Assembly: GCF_025464835.1 (NCBI RefSeq)
Contig: NZ_JAODMP010000053.1
Coordinates: 1 to 34,252, forward strand
DNA length: 34,252 nt
Direction: 5' to 3'
Source of the DNA: Mycetocola sp.
GTDB lineage: Bacteria > Actinomycetota > Actinomycetes > Actinomycetales > Microbacteriaceae
In this document: in pieces, positions 24,394 through 33,287 of the stretch
Layout of the letters: each line of letters opens with the position of its first letter
Position numbering within the stretch: the stretch's first letter is position 1
Notes under the pieces: generated by a model
Databases searched by the model: none
Seen by the model: only the letters and a program-made list of their open reading frames with translations
Told to the model about the DNA's origin: nothing
Made by a program: the position numbers and the translations under genes

Positions 24394-24415
24394 GTCATGA
24401 TGAGTTGGGCATGAC
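24394..24415. promoter_or_regulatory. candidate operator for the divergent GntR regulator
   Basis: GTCATG (24394-24399) and CATGAC (24410-24415) form a perfect inverted repeat separated by 10 bases. They lie just downstream of the predicted transcription start, where a bound repressor would block RNA polymerase. GntR-family sites are often of this inverted type, but the long spacer is unusual. Confidence 0.35.
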
Positions 24416-24521
24416 AAGTGCCACTCGGAGGTCGGGAACGTTGCGGCGGCACGGCGACGCAACCTGACTGGCAGGCCGGGCCCACAACCCGCACAGACGC
24501 GAAAAAATCAGGAGACAAACA

Positions 24522-25601
24522 ATGTCGTTTCGTACCTTGCGACGGTTCACCGTCGCTGCAGCAGCTATCGCTGCTTTGACCCTCACCGGCTGTTCAGCTG
24601 ACGGGAGTGAGGCTGCCGGCTCCGGAGGAGGGTCGGCTGAAGGCGTTTCCATCTCGCTCAGCAATGGCTTCGTCAACGGCTGGCGCCTGACCCTCATCAA
24701 CAAATTCGAGGAAGAGGCGAAGAAGCTTCAGAAAGACGGCATCGTTTCGGAGTTCAACACGGTGAACGCCCCCGGCGAGAACAGTGCGACCGAGCAGGCA
24801 TCGCAGATTCGCAGTCTCGTCCTGCAGAACCCTGACGTGCTCATGGTCATCCCTGCCTCGTCCACGGCTCTCGTCCCGGCCGTCGAAGAGGCCTGCGACG
24901 CCGGCATCACGGTGATCGTTCTCGACGCCGATATGGACGCTCCCTGCGCGACGATCGTCCGCAACGCTTACGACCAGTGGGGAGAGGTCTCCCTGCAGCC
25001 GGCTCTCGACGCCATCAACGGCACCGGCAACATCGTCATCAACCGCGGTGTGATCGGGTCGCAGCCGGAGGAAGAGTTCCACGCGCGCCAGCTGGAGATC
25101 CTCGAGGATTACCCCGACGTCACCGTCTCAGCTGAGGTCAATGGCTTCTGCGACAGCAGCACGGCTCAGAAGGAAATCGTGGGCGTGCTCGGGTCTCTCC
25201 CGGACATCGCCGCAGTACCCGGGTGCATCGGCGGCATGGGCGTGGTCCAGGCCTTTGAGTCCGCCGGCCGTGAACTTCCCGTTGTCGTCTTCGACACCGA
25301 CGGCAAGTCACTCCAGTTCTGGAAGGACAAGGGCATCGAGAACGGCTCGTTCGCCGCATTGACCGATCCAGGGCAGGCCGTCGCTGCAATCTATGTCGCG
25401 CTCGCTGTCCTCGACGGCAAGGACGTTCCCGAGGAGATTGTCCTTCCGCTTCTGCAGATCGAGCAGGCGGACCTGGACTACTGGCTCGGCGAGCTGGACT
25501 CTGACGAGTACGCCGCCTACCCATGGGACAAGGCAAGTGTCGAAGCAGCAATCGAAGCGGCTGCCGCCGGCGACGACGCTGAAGCACCCGCCATCAAGTA
25601 A
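24522..25601 (+). CDS. sugar-type ABC transporter substrate-binding lipoprotein
   Basis: A 359-residue periplasmic-binding-protein-like lipoprotein. The signal sequence ends in the lipobox LTGC (Cys24) and is followed by a Ser/Gly linker. The mature part is a type I (ribose/LsrB-like, Peripla_BP_4) fold: ISLSNGFVNGWRL, then NPDVLMVIPASSTALVPAVEEACDAGITVIVLDADMD. Four more cysteines (in EEACDAG, DAPCAT, GFCDSS and PGCIGG) could form disulfides. It would deliver a small sugar, polyol or AI-2-like ligand to the permeases encoded next. AGGAG lies 7 bases before the ATG. It is the first gene of the operon; the ATPase starts 33 bases later. Confidence 0.92.
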   Translation: MSFRTLRRFTVAAAAIAALTLTGCSADGSEAAGSGGGSAEGVSISLSNGFVNGWRLTLINKFEEEAKKLQKDGIVSEFNTVNAPGENSATEQASQIRSLVLQNPDVLMVIPASSTALVPAVEEACDAGITVIVLDADMDAPCATIVRNAYDQWGEVSLQPALDAINGTGNIVINRGVIGSQPEEEFHARQLEILEDYPDVTVSAEVNGFCDSSTAQKEIVGVLGSLPDIAAVPGCIGGMGVVQAFESAGRELPVVVFDTDGKSLQFWKDKGIENGSFAALTDPGQAVAAIYVALAVLDGKDVPEEIVLPLLQIEQADLDYWLGELDSDEYAAYPWDKASVEAAIEAAAAGDDAEAPAIK

Positions 25602-25634
25602 TCCAGCGTGACCGACGAGCCCAAGGAACATCAC

Positions 25635-27170
25635 ATGACTACGAGTGCACCGAACACCGCGGTCTCCTACCCGAGCCCAAGCGTGGTCGCGCAACCGACG
25701 ATCCGTGCGACTGCCGTTTCCAAGCACTACGGCAACACGCACGCTCTGAACGGAATCGACCTCGAAGTATTGAGCGGTGAAATCCTTGGACTCGTCGGTC
25801 ACAACGGGGCTGGCAAAAGCACGCTGATGCGGGTGCTCGCCGGTCGGGAACGGGCCGATGCGGGCACCGTCCGCTTCCGCGACCTCCCGGGCGGCCACGC
25901 ATGGACGGGACCGTCGGCTGAGGCAGCAGGCGTCCGGATGGTCCATCAGGAACTTGCGCTCTGCTCGGACCTGACCGTCACCGAGAACGCGTGGCTCTCG
26001 GACCGACGTAAGTCCGGCGGTTTCGGCTGGCGGAGGCGGGCCGAGCGTCGCATCGTCGATGTGCTCGACGCTGTCTTCCCCGGTCACGGCATTGCCGTGA
26101 TCAAACGCGCAGGCGACCTGCCAATGGCTCAACGGCAGATGGTCGAAATCGCCCGTGCGCTGTGCACCGAGACCCTGCGCCTGCTCATCCTCGACGAGCC
26201 GACCGAGTCGCTCGGCGTCGATACTGCCGGACAGCTTTACGCGCACCTGCGAACACTCACCCAGCGCGGCGTCAGCGTTCTCTTGATCTCGCACAGGATG
26301 CACGAGGTCATCGCCCACAGCGATCGGATCGCCGTGATGAAAGACGGCCGCGTTGTCTCGGTCACGGACGCACAGGTGACCGAGGATGAACTCCTCGTGG
26401 CGATGGGCGGCGAGGTCAGACCGGATGCGGCCACTCTCGACCGCGTCGTCTCCGCGGAAGCCGCCGGAGCGTCAGGTGACTCCGCTAGCCGTTCAGGGAC
26501 ACTTGTTGCTGCCGTGGCCAACTCGGGTGGAACGCAGTTTGAGGCGCGCTCCGGCGAGATCATCGGCCTGGCGGGCCTGGCCGGGCAGGGCCAGGAGGAG
26601 CTCCTACAGAAGCTGTGGGCTGCTGGCACGTTCAGCCGGGGAACACAGGTTTCTCGTCATCGTGCGTATGTTCCCGGTGACCGTCAGACATCCGGCATCC
26701 TTCCCCTGTGGAGTGTCGCTGAGAACCTCACGATCGCAGCATCTCGGGTGATCAGCCGCTTCGGAATCGTAAGCACGCGTCGGAAGCGCGAGCTGGCCGA
26801 CCACTGGGTCAGCGCCCTCAAAGTTCTGGGCGGCGCGCACGCGCCGATTACTGCGCTCAGCGGCGGGAACCAGCAAAAGGTGCTGATCGCCCGCGCTTTT
26901 GCTGCCGACGCAAAACTAGTGCTTTTGGACGACCCGTTCCGCGGCGTCGACGTCGCCACGAAGAACGAGCTGTATGCGCTGATGAAGGCCGAAGCAGCGC
27001 TGGGCAGGAGCATCGTCTGGTACTCGACCGAGAACAAGGAAATGGCGCACTGCGACCGGGTTTACGTCTTCCGTGCCGGGCGGGTTGTATCCGAACTCCG
27101 CGGGTTCACCATCACTGAAGAACGCATCATCGCCGACTCGTTCGACGATCGGACGGGAGAAATACGATGA
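25635..27170 (+). CDS. sugar-type ABC transporter ATPase with two nucleotide-binding domains
   Basis: A 511-residue RbsA/LsrA-class ATPase. Domain 1 has Walker A GHNGAGKST (55-63), a divergent signature LPMAQRQMVEIARAL (from 162; the family usually has LS at the start), Walker B LLILDEPT (183-190) and the switch His220. Domain 2 lacks a Walker A lysine (GLAGLAGQGQEE, 311-322) but keeps LSGGNQQ (408-414) and LLDDP (430-434, Asp for the usual catalytic Glu). Degenerate second domains are the rule in this class, so only site 1 should hydrolyse ATP. AAGGAA lies 6 bases before ATG 25635; a GTG at 25608 in frame is less likely. Its stop overlaps the next start (ATGA). Confidence 0.93.
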   Translation: MTTSAPNTAVSYPSPSVVAQPTIRATAVSKHYGNTHALNGIDLEVLSGEILGLVGHNGAGKSTLMRVLAGRERADAGTVRFRDLPGGHAWTGPSAEAAGVRMVHQELALCSDLTVTENAWLSDRRKSGGFGWRRRAERRIVDVLDAVFPGHGIAVIKRAGDLPMAQRQMVEIARALCTETLRLLILDEPTESLGVDTAGQLYAHLRTLTQRGVSVLLISHRMHEVIAHSDRIAVMKDGRVVSVTDAQVTEDELLVAMGGEVRPDAATLDRVVSAEAAGASGDSASRSGTLVAAVANSGGTQFEARSGEIIGLAGLAGQGQEELLQKLWAAGTFSRGTQVSRHRAYVPGDRQTSGILPLWSVAENLTIAASRVISRFGIVSTRRKRELADHWVSALKVLGGAHAPITALSGGNQQKVLIARAFAADAKLVLLDDPFRGVDVATKNELYALMKAEAALGRSIVWYSTENKEMAHCDRVYVFRAGRVVSELRGFTITEERIIADSFDDRTGEIR

Positions 27171-28147
27171 CGAGTTCCACCCTCACCCCCACGCTGCCCG
27201 ATACGCGCACGCGACTCAAAGTCACGGCTGCTCACGGCTCGCCCGCTCTGCTCTCCCTGGTTGCAATGGTGGTGATCTTTTCAATCGCCGTGGCCAATCA
27301 GCCGGGTATTCTCAGCATCCCGGGTTTGACCCTGATGCTCATGTCGGCCGTGCCGCTCGTTCTGGCCACGCAGGCGCAGATGCTCATCATGTCGGTTGGA
27401 GACATAGACCTGGGCATCGGGTACCTCGTGGGATTCGTCACCGTGATCGCCGCGACACTGCTTCAGACTTCCCCGTTCGTCGGCATCCTGGTTCTCGGCA
27501 CCATCGTCATCGCCTATGCGGCGCTCGGGCTGATCATTCAGAAACGCAACGTGCCGTCCATCATCGTGACGTTGGGGATGTCCTTCGTCTGGTTGGGACT
27601 CGGTCTCCAATTCCTACCCACGCCCGGAGGTGAAGCTCCGGCATGGCTGGCGGCGATCGGCCGCTGGCGGCCCGACTGGGTCCCGGCGCCGCTTGTTTTC
27701 ATCCTTATTGCAACTCTGGTGGGCTGGCTGATTGTGCGCCGCAGCCGACTCGGCACGCGCATGCGCGCCCTCGGCAGCAGCCCGGCGACATTGGAAAAGC
27801 TCGGCTGGTCGCTGACCAGGACGCGAGTGCTCACCTATCTGATCGCCGCAGGGCTGATCATCGCCGCCGGCTTAATGCTCGCATCGCAAACGCGGTCGGG
27901 CGACATCAACTCCGCATCCAACTTCACCCTGATGACAATCGCCGCCGTCATCCTCGGTGGCGGCAACTTCTCCGGCGGTCGTGCCCTCCCACTCGGTGCC
28001 ACGCTCGGGGCGGTCACACTCGGGCTGATCACCGTCTTGCTCAGCCTTATCAACCTCTCCTCCAGCCTGCAGTCCGCGGCACAGGGACTTATCGTCCTCG
28101 CCGTGCTGGCGGGCCGGGTCATCACGGAACGGGCCATTCGCTCATGA
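27167..28147 (+). CDS. ABC transporter permease (first)
   Basis: A 326-residue membrane protein of the branched-chain/ribose permease family (BPD_transp_2; RbsC, LsrC, LsrD). About eight to ten hydrophobic segments are visible. The family motif appears as MSVGDIDLGIGYLVGFVTVI near residues 75-94, and the RSRLGTRMRALGSSPATLEKLG loop that contacts the ATPase near 192-213. VILGGGNFSGGRALPLGATLGA is the conserved late motif. It starts within the ATPase stop (ATGA) and its own stop overlaps the second permease in the same way, so the two subunits are made in step and probably form a heterodimer. Confidence 0.93.
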   Translation: MTSSTLTPTLPDTRTRLKVTAAHGSPALLSLVAMVVIFSIAVANQPGILSIPGLTLMLMSAVPLVLATQAQMLIMSVGDIDLGIGYLVGFVTVIAATLLQTSPFVGILVLGTIVIAYAALGLIIQKRNVPSIIVTLGMSFVWLGLGLQFLPTPGGEAPAWLAAIGRWRPDWVPAPLVFILIATLVGWLIVRRSRLGTRMRALGSSPATLEKLGWSLTRTRVLTYLIAAGLIIAAGLMLASQTRSGDINSASNFTLMTIAAVILGGGNFSGGRALPLGATLGAVTLGLITVLLSLINLSSSLQSAAQGLIVLAVLAGRVITERAIRS

Positions 28148-29199
28148 CCACTACGCTTCCTGACACAACGTCACAAACCGTGCGCCGGCGCCAGGCCGGT
28201 CGGTCTCGCTTGGTGTGGCCGGCCTGGGGCTGGTCGTTCATAGGAATGATCGGCGTCTGGCTTTGTATCATCACCGTGAGCTCAGGTTCACCCATTGAAC
28301 CGCTCAATCAGGCGCTCACTCTCGCCCCATACCTCGTCCTTGTGGCGCTGGGTCAGATGCTCGTCATCACCCTGGGGCCCGGCAACATCGACGTATCGGT
28401 CGGCGCGATCATCTCGATGACCGCTTACGTCTCCGTCGCGGTCTCTTTCAGCATGGGGCCAGTCGCCGGAATCGCCGCGGCCATCGCGGCAGGAATCGCC
28501 GCGGCGTCGTGTAGTGTCATCGCCATTCTGCTGCTGCGGGTCCCGCCGATCATCGCGACTCTCGCGACCAGCTTGATCGTGGCATCCGCGACGCTGCTGC
28601 TCGCAGGCGCGAATCGCTCTGGGGCGGCACCCGCCCTGCGCGACTTCGTGAATGCGAAGGTAGCCGGGATCCCGGTGATCGCCATCGTCGTCGGACTGGT
28701 GACCGTCGCTGTCGCGTTTGCCCTCCGTCGTACCACGTTCGGTCTTGCCGTGATCGCGACCGGCCAGAGTTTCAAAGCTGCTGGGAAAGCGGGCATTCGG
28801 GTGCCTTTCGTCACCGCGGTCGTCTACCTGTTGAGCGGGACGTTCGCCGGGCTTGCGGGCGGGTTGCTGGCCGCATTCATCTCCCCGAGCACCGTTCTCG
28901 GCACCTCTTACATGCTCGACTCCATTGCCGTGGTCGTGGTCGGCGGAACGCTCATTGCGGGCGGTCGGCCAGTGCCGTTTGGCCTATGGACCGGTGCCAC
29001 GTTCTTCGTCCTGCTCTCCGGGCTACTGAACCTCGTCGGCTGGAGCGTCGGCGCGCAGAACATCTTGAAGGGTGTCCTGGTCGTCCTGGTCGTCGTGATC
29101 TCGAGTGCGGCGACACGGACAGGTCGTTCCAGTCTGCGCCGGCTGCTTGAGGGCAGGAGAACTCAAACCCCCACAACAAAGGAGAAAATACATGGCTGA
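28144..29199 (+). CDS. ABC transporter permease (second)
   Basis: A 351-residue permease of the same family as the gene before it, with the motif [21 protein letters not shown] near residues 78-98 and [22 protein letters not shown] late in the chain. A charged C-terminal extension ([19 protein letters not shown]) is longer than usual. ATG at 28144 overlaps the previous stop as ATGA; an open frame continues upstream but is only a shadow of the first permease gene. The last eight bases overlap the aldolase start. Confidence 0.93.
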   Translation: MTTTLPDTTSQTVRRRQAGRSRLVWPAWGWSFIGMIGVWLCIITVSSGSPIEPLNQALTLAPYLVLVALGQMLVITLGPGNIDVSVGAIISMTAYVSVAVSFSMGPVAGIAAAIAAGIAAASCSVIAILLLRVPPIIATLATSLIVASATLLLAGANRSGAAPALRDFVNAKVAGIPVIAIVVGLVTVAVAFALRRTTFGLAVIATGQSFKAAGKAGIRVPFVTAVVYLLSGTFAGLAGGLLAAFISPSTVLGTSYMLDSIAVVVVGGTLIAGGRPVPFGLWTGATFFVLLSGLLNLVGWSVGAQNILKGVLVVLVVVISSAATRTGRSSLRRLLEGRRTQTPTTKEKIHG

Positions 29200-30064
29200 T
29201 CTCGATGACCTCCGCGAGGGAACCAACTTTGCCGGTCCCGCCTCGACTGCATCCGGCTTCCACCTCAAGGGCCTTGGGGGCCAGGACTGGGGCATGCGGA
29301 GCCGCCTGTCGCGCATTTTCGACCCGACAGACGGCAAGACGGTCATGCTTGCCTTCGACCATGGCTATTTCCAGGGCCCGACTTCGGGTCTTGAACGCCT
29401 GGACCGCTCGATCGTCCCGCTCATCCCGCAAGCCGATGCGCTCATGCTCACCAGGGGCGCGCTGCGCACCACGATCCCGGCAGAGTGCGGTAAAGGAATC
29501 GTGCTGCGTGCCAGTGGAGGTCCGAGCGTGCTCAAAGACCTCTCCGATGAGGAGATCACGGTCAGCATCGACGACGCCGTCCGCCTGGATGCGGCGGCTC
29601 TGGCCGTCCAGGTGTTCATCGGCGGCGAGAACGAGACGAAGTCGATCAAAAACATGAGCACGCTCGTTGACCAGGGCCAGGCGGCTGGCATTCCGGTCCT
29701 CGCGGTCACCGCTGTTGGCCGGGACATGGTCCGTGACGCCCGTTACTTCCGCCTGGCCACACGGATCCCCGCCGAGCTGGGAGCCGGCTTCGTCAAGACC
29801 TACTACGTCGAAGAGGGCTTTGAGTCGATCACTTCGTCCTGCCCGGTTCCGATCATCATCGCCGGCGGCAAGAAGGTCGCCGAGCGCGAAGCACTGACGG
29901 TCGCTTACCGCGCCATCCAGGATGGCGCTGCCGGTGTCGATATGGGCCGCAACGTCTTCCAGTCGGAGCACCCGTCAGCGATGCTCGCTGCCATCCGTGG
30001 CGTCGTGCACGATTCGCTGAAACCTGACGAGGCATACGAGCTCTTTGAGCAGCTCTCCCACTGA
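29192..30064 (+). CDS. lsrF: LsrF-family thiolase/class I aldolase
   Basis: A 290-residue TIM-barrel enzyme that aligns along its length with Escherichia coli LsrF, which cleaves 3-hydroxy-5-phosphooxypentane-2,4-dione with CoA into DHAP and acetyl-CoA in AI-2 breakdown. Shared blocks: MADLDDL at the start, [12 protein letters not shown] (32-43), [15 protein letters not shown] (50-64), the Schiff-base lysine Lys202 in [23 protein letters not shown] and [21 protein letters not shown] lies 7 bases before ATG 29192. No lsrG or lsrR lies nearby; a GlpD-like dehydrogenase follows instead, so the true substrate may be a related C5 phosphate rather than AI-2 itself. Confidence 0.88.
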   Translation: MADLDDLREGTNFAGPASTASGFHLKGLGGQDWGMRSRLSRIFDPTDGKTVMLAFDHGYFQGPTSGLERLDRSIVPLIPQADALMLTRGALRTTIPAECGKGIVLRASGGPSVLKDLSDEEITVSIDDAVRLDAAALAVQVFIGGENETKSIKNMSTLVDQGQAAGIPVLAVTAVGRDMVRDARYFRLATRIPAELGAGFVKTYYVEEGFESITSSCPVPIIIAGGKKVAEREALTVAYRAIQDGAAGVDMGRNVFQSEHPSAMLAAIRGVVHDSLKPDEAYELFEQLSH

Positions 30065-30122
30065 CGCACCTGGCTGCGGGGTCCGCGAGACGGACTCCGC
30101 AGCTGTAATCGAAGGAAAAGCA

Positions 30123-31769
30123 ATGCCATCACTGTCCACATACCGGAGCCGGGTCGAGCCGGTCGATGTCGCCATCATCGGTGCCGGCATCAACGGCCTC
30201 GCTGTTGCGCGGGAAGCCGCGGCGCGTGGGATGAGCGTGGCTCTCATCGACCAAGACGACATCGGCGCACGCACGTCGGCGATTTCCACCCGTCTAGTGC
30301 ACGGGGGCCTGAAGTACCTTGAACGATTTGAATTGAACCTGGTCTTCGAGTCGATTCGCGAACGCAACATCTTGCTCAAGCAAGCGCCGCACCTGGTACG
30401 GCCGTACCCGATGCTGATCCCCTTTGCGAAAGGACAGAGCAGGCCCGGCTGGCTGCTCGCTTGCGGACTGATGCTGCATGATGTGCTGTCGGTGGGTAAG
30501 AAGCTGCCGCTCAACCGGGTCGTTTTCCGCAAGCGAATCCAGCGTTCGTGGCCCGGGCTCGCCGAAGCGGGTCTGAAATGGGGCGGGCTCTTCCAGGACG
30601 CTCAAGTCTCATTGACCGAGCGGCTTACCGTCGAACTCGCCGCCGACGCACACCAGCATGGCGCCGTCGTATTGACACACGCACGCGTCGAAGCGCTTAT
30701 CCAGCGTGACGGCCGTGTGACCGGCCTGCGCTATCGGGACCGCGTCGACAAAAGCCTCAAAGAGATCGACGCGCGTGTCGTCGTCAACGCAGCCGGGCCC
30801 TGGGTGGACGAGATCCTTGGAATGACGGGACAGCACGACCGCAAGATGGGCCCGACCAAGGGCAGCCACGCCGTCGTCGATCCCTTCCCCGGTGCGCCTC
30901 ATACCTGCATCTTCTTCGAGTCTCCTGCAGATTCCCGACCGATGTTCATCCTGCCGTGGGCCGGGCGATACATGATCGGTACGACAGATCTGCCGTACGA
31001 CGGCAGCCTCGACGTGATCGTGATGGATGCCGACGAAACGAAGTACCTGCTCGATGCGGTCAACGACCTGATCCCGCAGGCGCGCCTCACCCCTGAAGAC
31101 GTGCTGTGGTCCTACTCCGGCGTGCGGCCGCTGCCCTACGTCGCGAACCTTGATGATCCCTCACAGGTGACGCGGGATCATCAAATCCTCAGCCACAGGG
31201 GCGAGCTCGACGGGCTCGTAACAATCATCGGTGGGAAGCTGACCACTCACCGGGCACTCGGAGAGCAGGTGACGAAACTCCTCGCCCGCACTCTGGGGAT
31301 GGCGTCTGCAGCGTCACCGACCCGCATGGCGCCGCTGCCGGGATCGCCCGGGAGCGAGCCGTGGGCAGAGTTCCGTTCGCGCTTCATCCGCAGTTCCCGC
31401 TTGTCACAGGCCAGCGCCAGCCGCCTGGTCGACACCTATGGCACAGCTGCGAGCGCGATTGAATCCATCACTGCATCCCAACCGGAACTCGCCGAAGTCC
31501 TCGATGAAGACAGCGGAGCAATTGGCGCCGAGATTGTCTACGCCGTCAGGGAGGAAGGGGCGCACACGCTCGAAGACATCGTTCTTCGCCGTACCCTGAT
31601 TGGTATCAATCGCGATGTCGGACTCTCGGCGGCACCGGTGGCCGCTGAAATCCTTGTCTCACAGGGCGACTGGCCGCGTGAGTATGCCGACGCTCAGGTT
31701 CACGCGTACCGGGAGGCGGTGCGGCGATTCAAACCGCGTGCGCTCGCCGACGACCCAACACCGAAATAA
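30123..31769 (+). CDS. GlpD-family FAD-dependent polyol-phosphate dehydrogenase
   Basis: A 548-residue flavoprotein of the glycerol-3-phosphate dehydrogenase family. Seen: the FAD-binding GAGING (20-25), the GlpD hallmark STRLVHGGLKYLE (55-67), VVNAAGPWVD, the FILPWAGRYMIGTTD segment, YSGVRPLP and IIGGKLTTHRALGEQV, then a C-terminal DAO_C-like helical domain. These enzymes oxidise the secondary alcohol next to a CH2-phosphate and pass electrons to quinone at the membrane. Erythritol-phosphate dehydrogenase EryB is a close precedent for a non-glycerol substrate. The context (LsrF, FGGY kinase, class II aldolase) argues against plain glycerol use. GAAGGA lies 6 bases before ATG 30123. Confidence 0.88.
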   Translation: MPSLSTYRSRVEPVDVAIIGAGINGLAVAREAAARGMSVALIDQDDIGARTSAISTRLVHGGLKYLERFELNLVFESIRERNILLKQAPHLVRPYPMLIPFAKGQSRPGWLLACGLMLHDVLSVGKKLPLNRVVFRKRIQRSWPGLAEAGLKWGGLFQDAQVSLTERLTVELAADAHQHGAVVLTHARVEALIQRDGRVTGLRYRDRVDKSLKEIDARVVVNAAGPWVDEILGMTGQHDRKMGPTKGSHAVVDPFPGAPHTCIFFESPADSRPMFILPWAGRYMIGTTDLPYDGSLDVIVMDADETKYLLDAVNDLIPQARLTPEDVLWSYSGVRPLPYVANLDDPSQVTRDHQILSHRGELDGLVTIIGGKLTTHRALGEQVTKLLARTLGMASAASPTRMAPLPGSPGSEPWAEFRSRFIRSSRLSQASASRLVDTYGTAASAIESITASQPELAEVLDEDSGAIGAEIVYAVREEGAHTLEDIVLRRTLIGINRDVGLSAAPVAAEILVSQGDWPREYADAQVHAYREAVRRFKPRALADDPTPK

Positions 31770-31787
31770 CCAGCAAGGACACCCACT

Positions 31788-33287
31788 GTGGCAATGAAGC
31801 ACTGTTTTGTCGGGATCGACGTCGGACTGACTGCGGCGAAGGCGGCCGCGTTCGATGAAACGGGCCGGGAACTCCGCACGTATTCGGCGCCCAACCCGCG
31901 TATCGCGGTTGCTGCGGATCGTCAGGAAGTCGACATGAACGCCCTGTGGGAGACCGTGTCCACCGTGCTGACCCGCCTGACGACATGGCTCGAGTCGGAG
32001 GGATGGGTCCCGCGCGCGGTCGGAGCGACTGGACACGGCAACGGCCTGTACCTGGTCGACGAGGCGCTCCAGCCAGTCCGCCGCGCGATTGCTTCGAATG
32101 ATAGCCGCGCTGAAGGCATCGTTGCCGGCATCGCACCCGCTGACCGTGAGAGCATGCAAGTCGTCACCGGGTCGGTGCCGTGGGCGGGTCAGCCGGGCGT
32201 GCTGCTGCGTTGGATTCAGGACCATGAGCCGGAGTCGCTGAACCAGACACGCTGGGTTCTCTCCTGCAAGGACTGGCTGGCAACACAACTCACTGGGGCG
32301 CCAAGTGCTGATTTTTCGGATGCGTCGGCGTGCGGGCTCGTTTCCCTGGCGGATCGCGATTACGAACCGCGTGTTTTCGACATGCTCGGGCTGCCCCGAG
32401 CACGGATGTCGCTCCTACCGCCGCTGGCTGCATCCGACAGTGTTGTCGGCGAGATCACCGGCGTCGCCGCAGCCCAGACCGGGCTCCCCGTTGGTATCCC
32501 GGTTGTGGCGGGCTGCATGGACTGCGTCGCCAGTCCGCTCGGTGCCGGGTCGGTGAACGAGACGGACGTCACAATCATCGTGGGAACCTGGGCAATCAAC
32601 TCCGTTGTCGTTCCGGCGGGCTCACCACCACCGAACGTGACCCTCAACGCGTTACTGCCAGACAAGGCGGTGATGCTTGCACAAGAAGTCGCGCCGACCT
32701 CTGCGGCAAGTATCGAATGGTTTTCATCGCTCATGTCGACTCTGTCCGTCGATGCGATCACTCCCCGCCACTTGCTCGACGCTGCGGCCGACGTGCCCGC
32801 GGGAGCAGACGGGCTGCTATTCCTTCCGTTCATCCACGGCGCGCCTGAGCACCTCGGAGCGTCGGGCTCTTTGCTGGGAGCGAAGGGCAGCCACGGGTAT
32901 CGGGAGATCGCTCGAGCTGTCGCGGAGGGCATCACGCAGTACCACCGGGTGCAACTCCAAAAATTGTGCTCGAGCGGTGCCGTCGTATCGGATGAGCCCT
33001 GGACGCTCGCCGGCGGGGGAGCGAAGAATCCGCTGTGGGCGCAGATGTTCGCCGACATCATCGGCCACCCAGTTCGCCGCCAGCTGGGCACCGAACTTGG
33101 AGCGCGCGGTGTCGCGTCACTCGCTGCCGCCGGTGTCGGAGCGAATCTGGGCGATTGGCGCACCGATCCGGACCCCAAACTCGTGGTGCATCCCGGCGTC
33201 GACCGCCAACCGTACCGAGAGCAGGCGGCGAGGTTTGACGCGGTGCTGGCGGCCATGGGGCCCGTCTGGACCCGGGTGCAGGCATGA
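31788..33287 (+). CDS. FGGY-family sugar/polyol kinase, L-xylulose-kinase-like
   Basis: A 499-residue ATP-dependent kinase. The N-terminal phosphate loop reads GIDVGLTAAKAAAFD. GHGNGLYLVDE (82-92), GCMDCVASPLGAG (242-254, with Asp245 the likely base), VGTWAINSV, APTSAASIEWF, FLPFIHGAP and LAGGGAKNPLWAQMFADIIG follow in order. Several blocks resemble E. coli LyxK (L-xylulose kinase) more than glycerol or xylulose kinase; erythritol kinase EryA is also related. It probably phosphorylates the terminal hydroxyl of the imported compound. GTG at 31788 is chosen because AAGGA lies 8 bases upstream; ATG at 31794 is too far from it. The stop overlaps the next gene as ATGA. Confidence 0.88.
   Translation: MAMKHCFVGIDVGLTAAKAAAFDETGRELRTYSAPNPRIAVAADRQEVDMNALWETVSTVLTRLTTWLESEGWVPRAVGATGHGNGLYLVDEALQPVRRAIASNDSRAEGIVAGIAPADRESMQVVTGSVPWAGQPGVLLRWIQDHEPESLNQTRWVLSCKDWLATQLTGAPSADFSDASACGLVSLADRDYEPRVFDMLGLPRARMSLLPPLAASDSVVGEITGVAAAQTGLPVGIPVVAGCMDCVASPLGAGSVNETDVTIIVGTWAINSVVVPAGSPPPNVTLNALLPDKAVMLAQEVAPTSAASIEWFSSLMSTLSVDAITPRHLLDAAADVPAGADGLLFLPFIHGAPEHLGASGSLLGAKGSHGYREIARAVAEGITQYHRVQLQKLCSSGAVVSDEPWTLAGGGAKNPLWAQMFADIIGHPVRRQLGTELGARGVASLAAAGVGANLGDWRTDPDPKLVVHPGVDRQPYREQAARFDAVLAAMGPVWTRVQA

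Noticed and set aside
27643-28143. Upstream open frame joined to the second permease
   Set aside because: It is a shadow of the first permease gene; the ATGA overlap at 28144 gives a normal-length permease.
30123-31769. Ordinary glycerol-3-phosphate dehydrogenase (glpD) of glycerol use
   Set aside because: No glpF or glycerol-type kinase accompanies it; the neighbours point to another polyol phosphate. The motifs alone cannot exclude glycerol-3-phosphate.
29192-33287. Classical AI-2 (lsr) operon
   Set aside because: Only LsrF and the importer class fit. LsrG and LsrR are absent, the kinase is closer to LyxK, and GlpD-like and class II aldolase genes are present.
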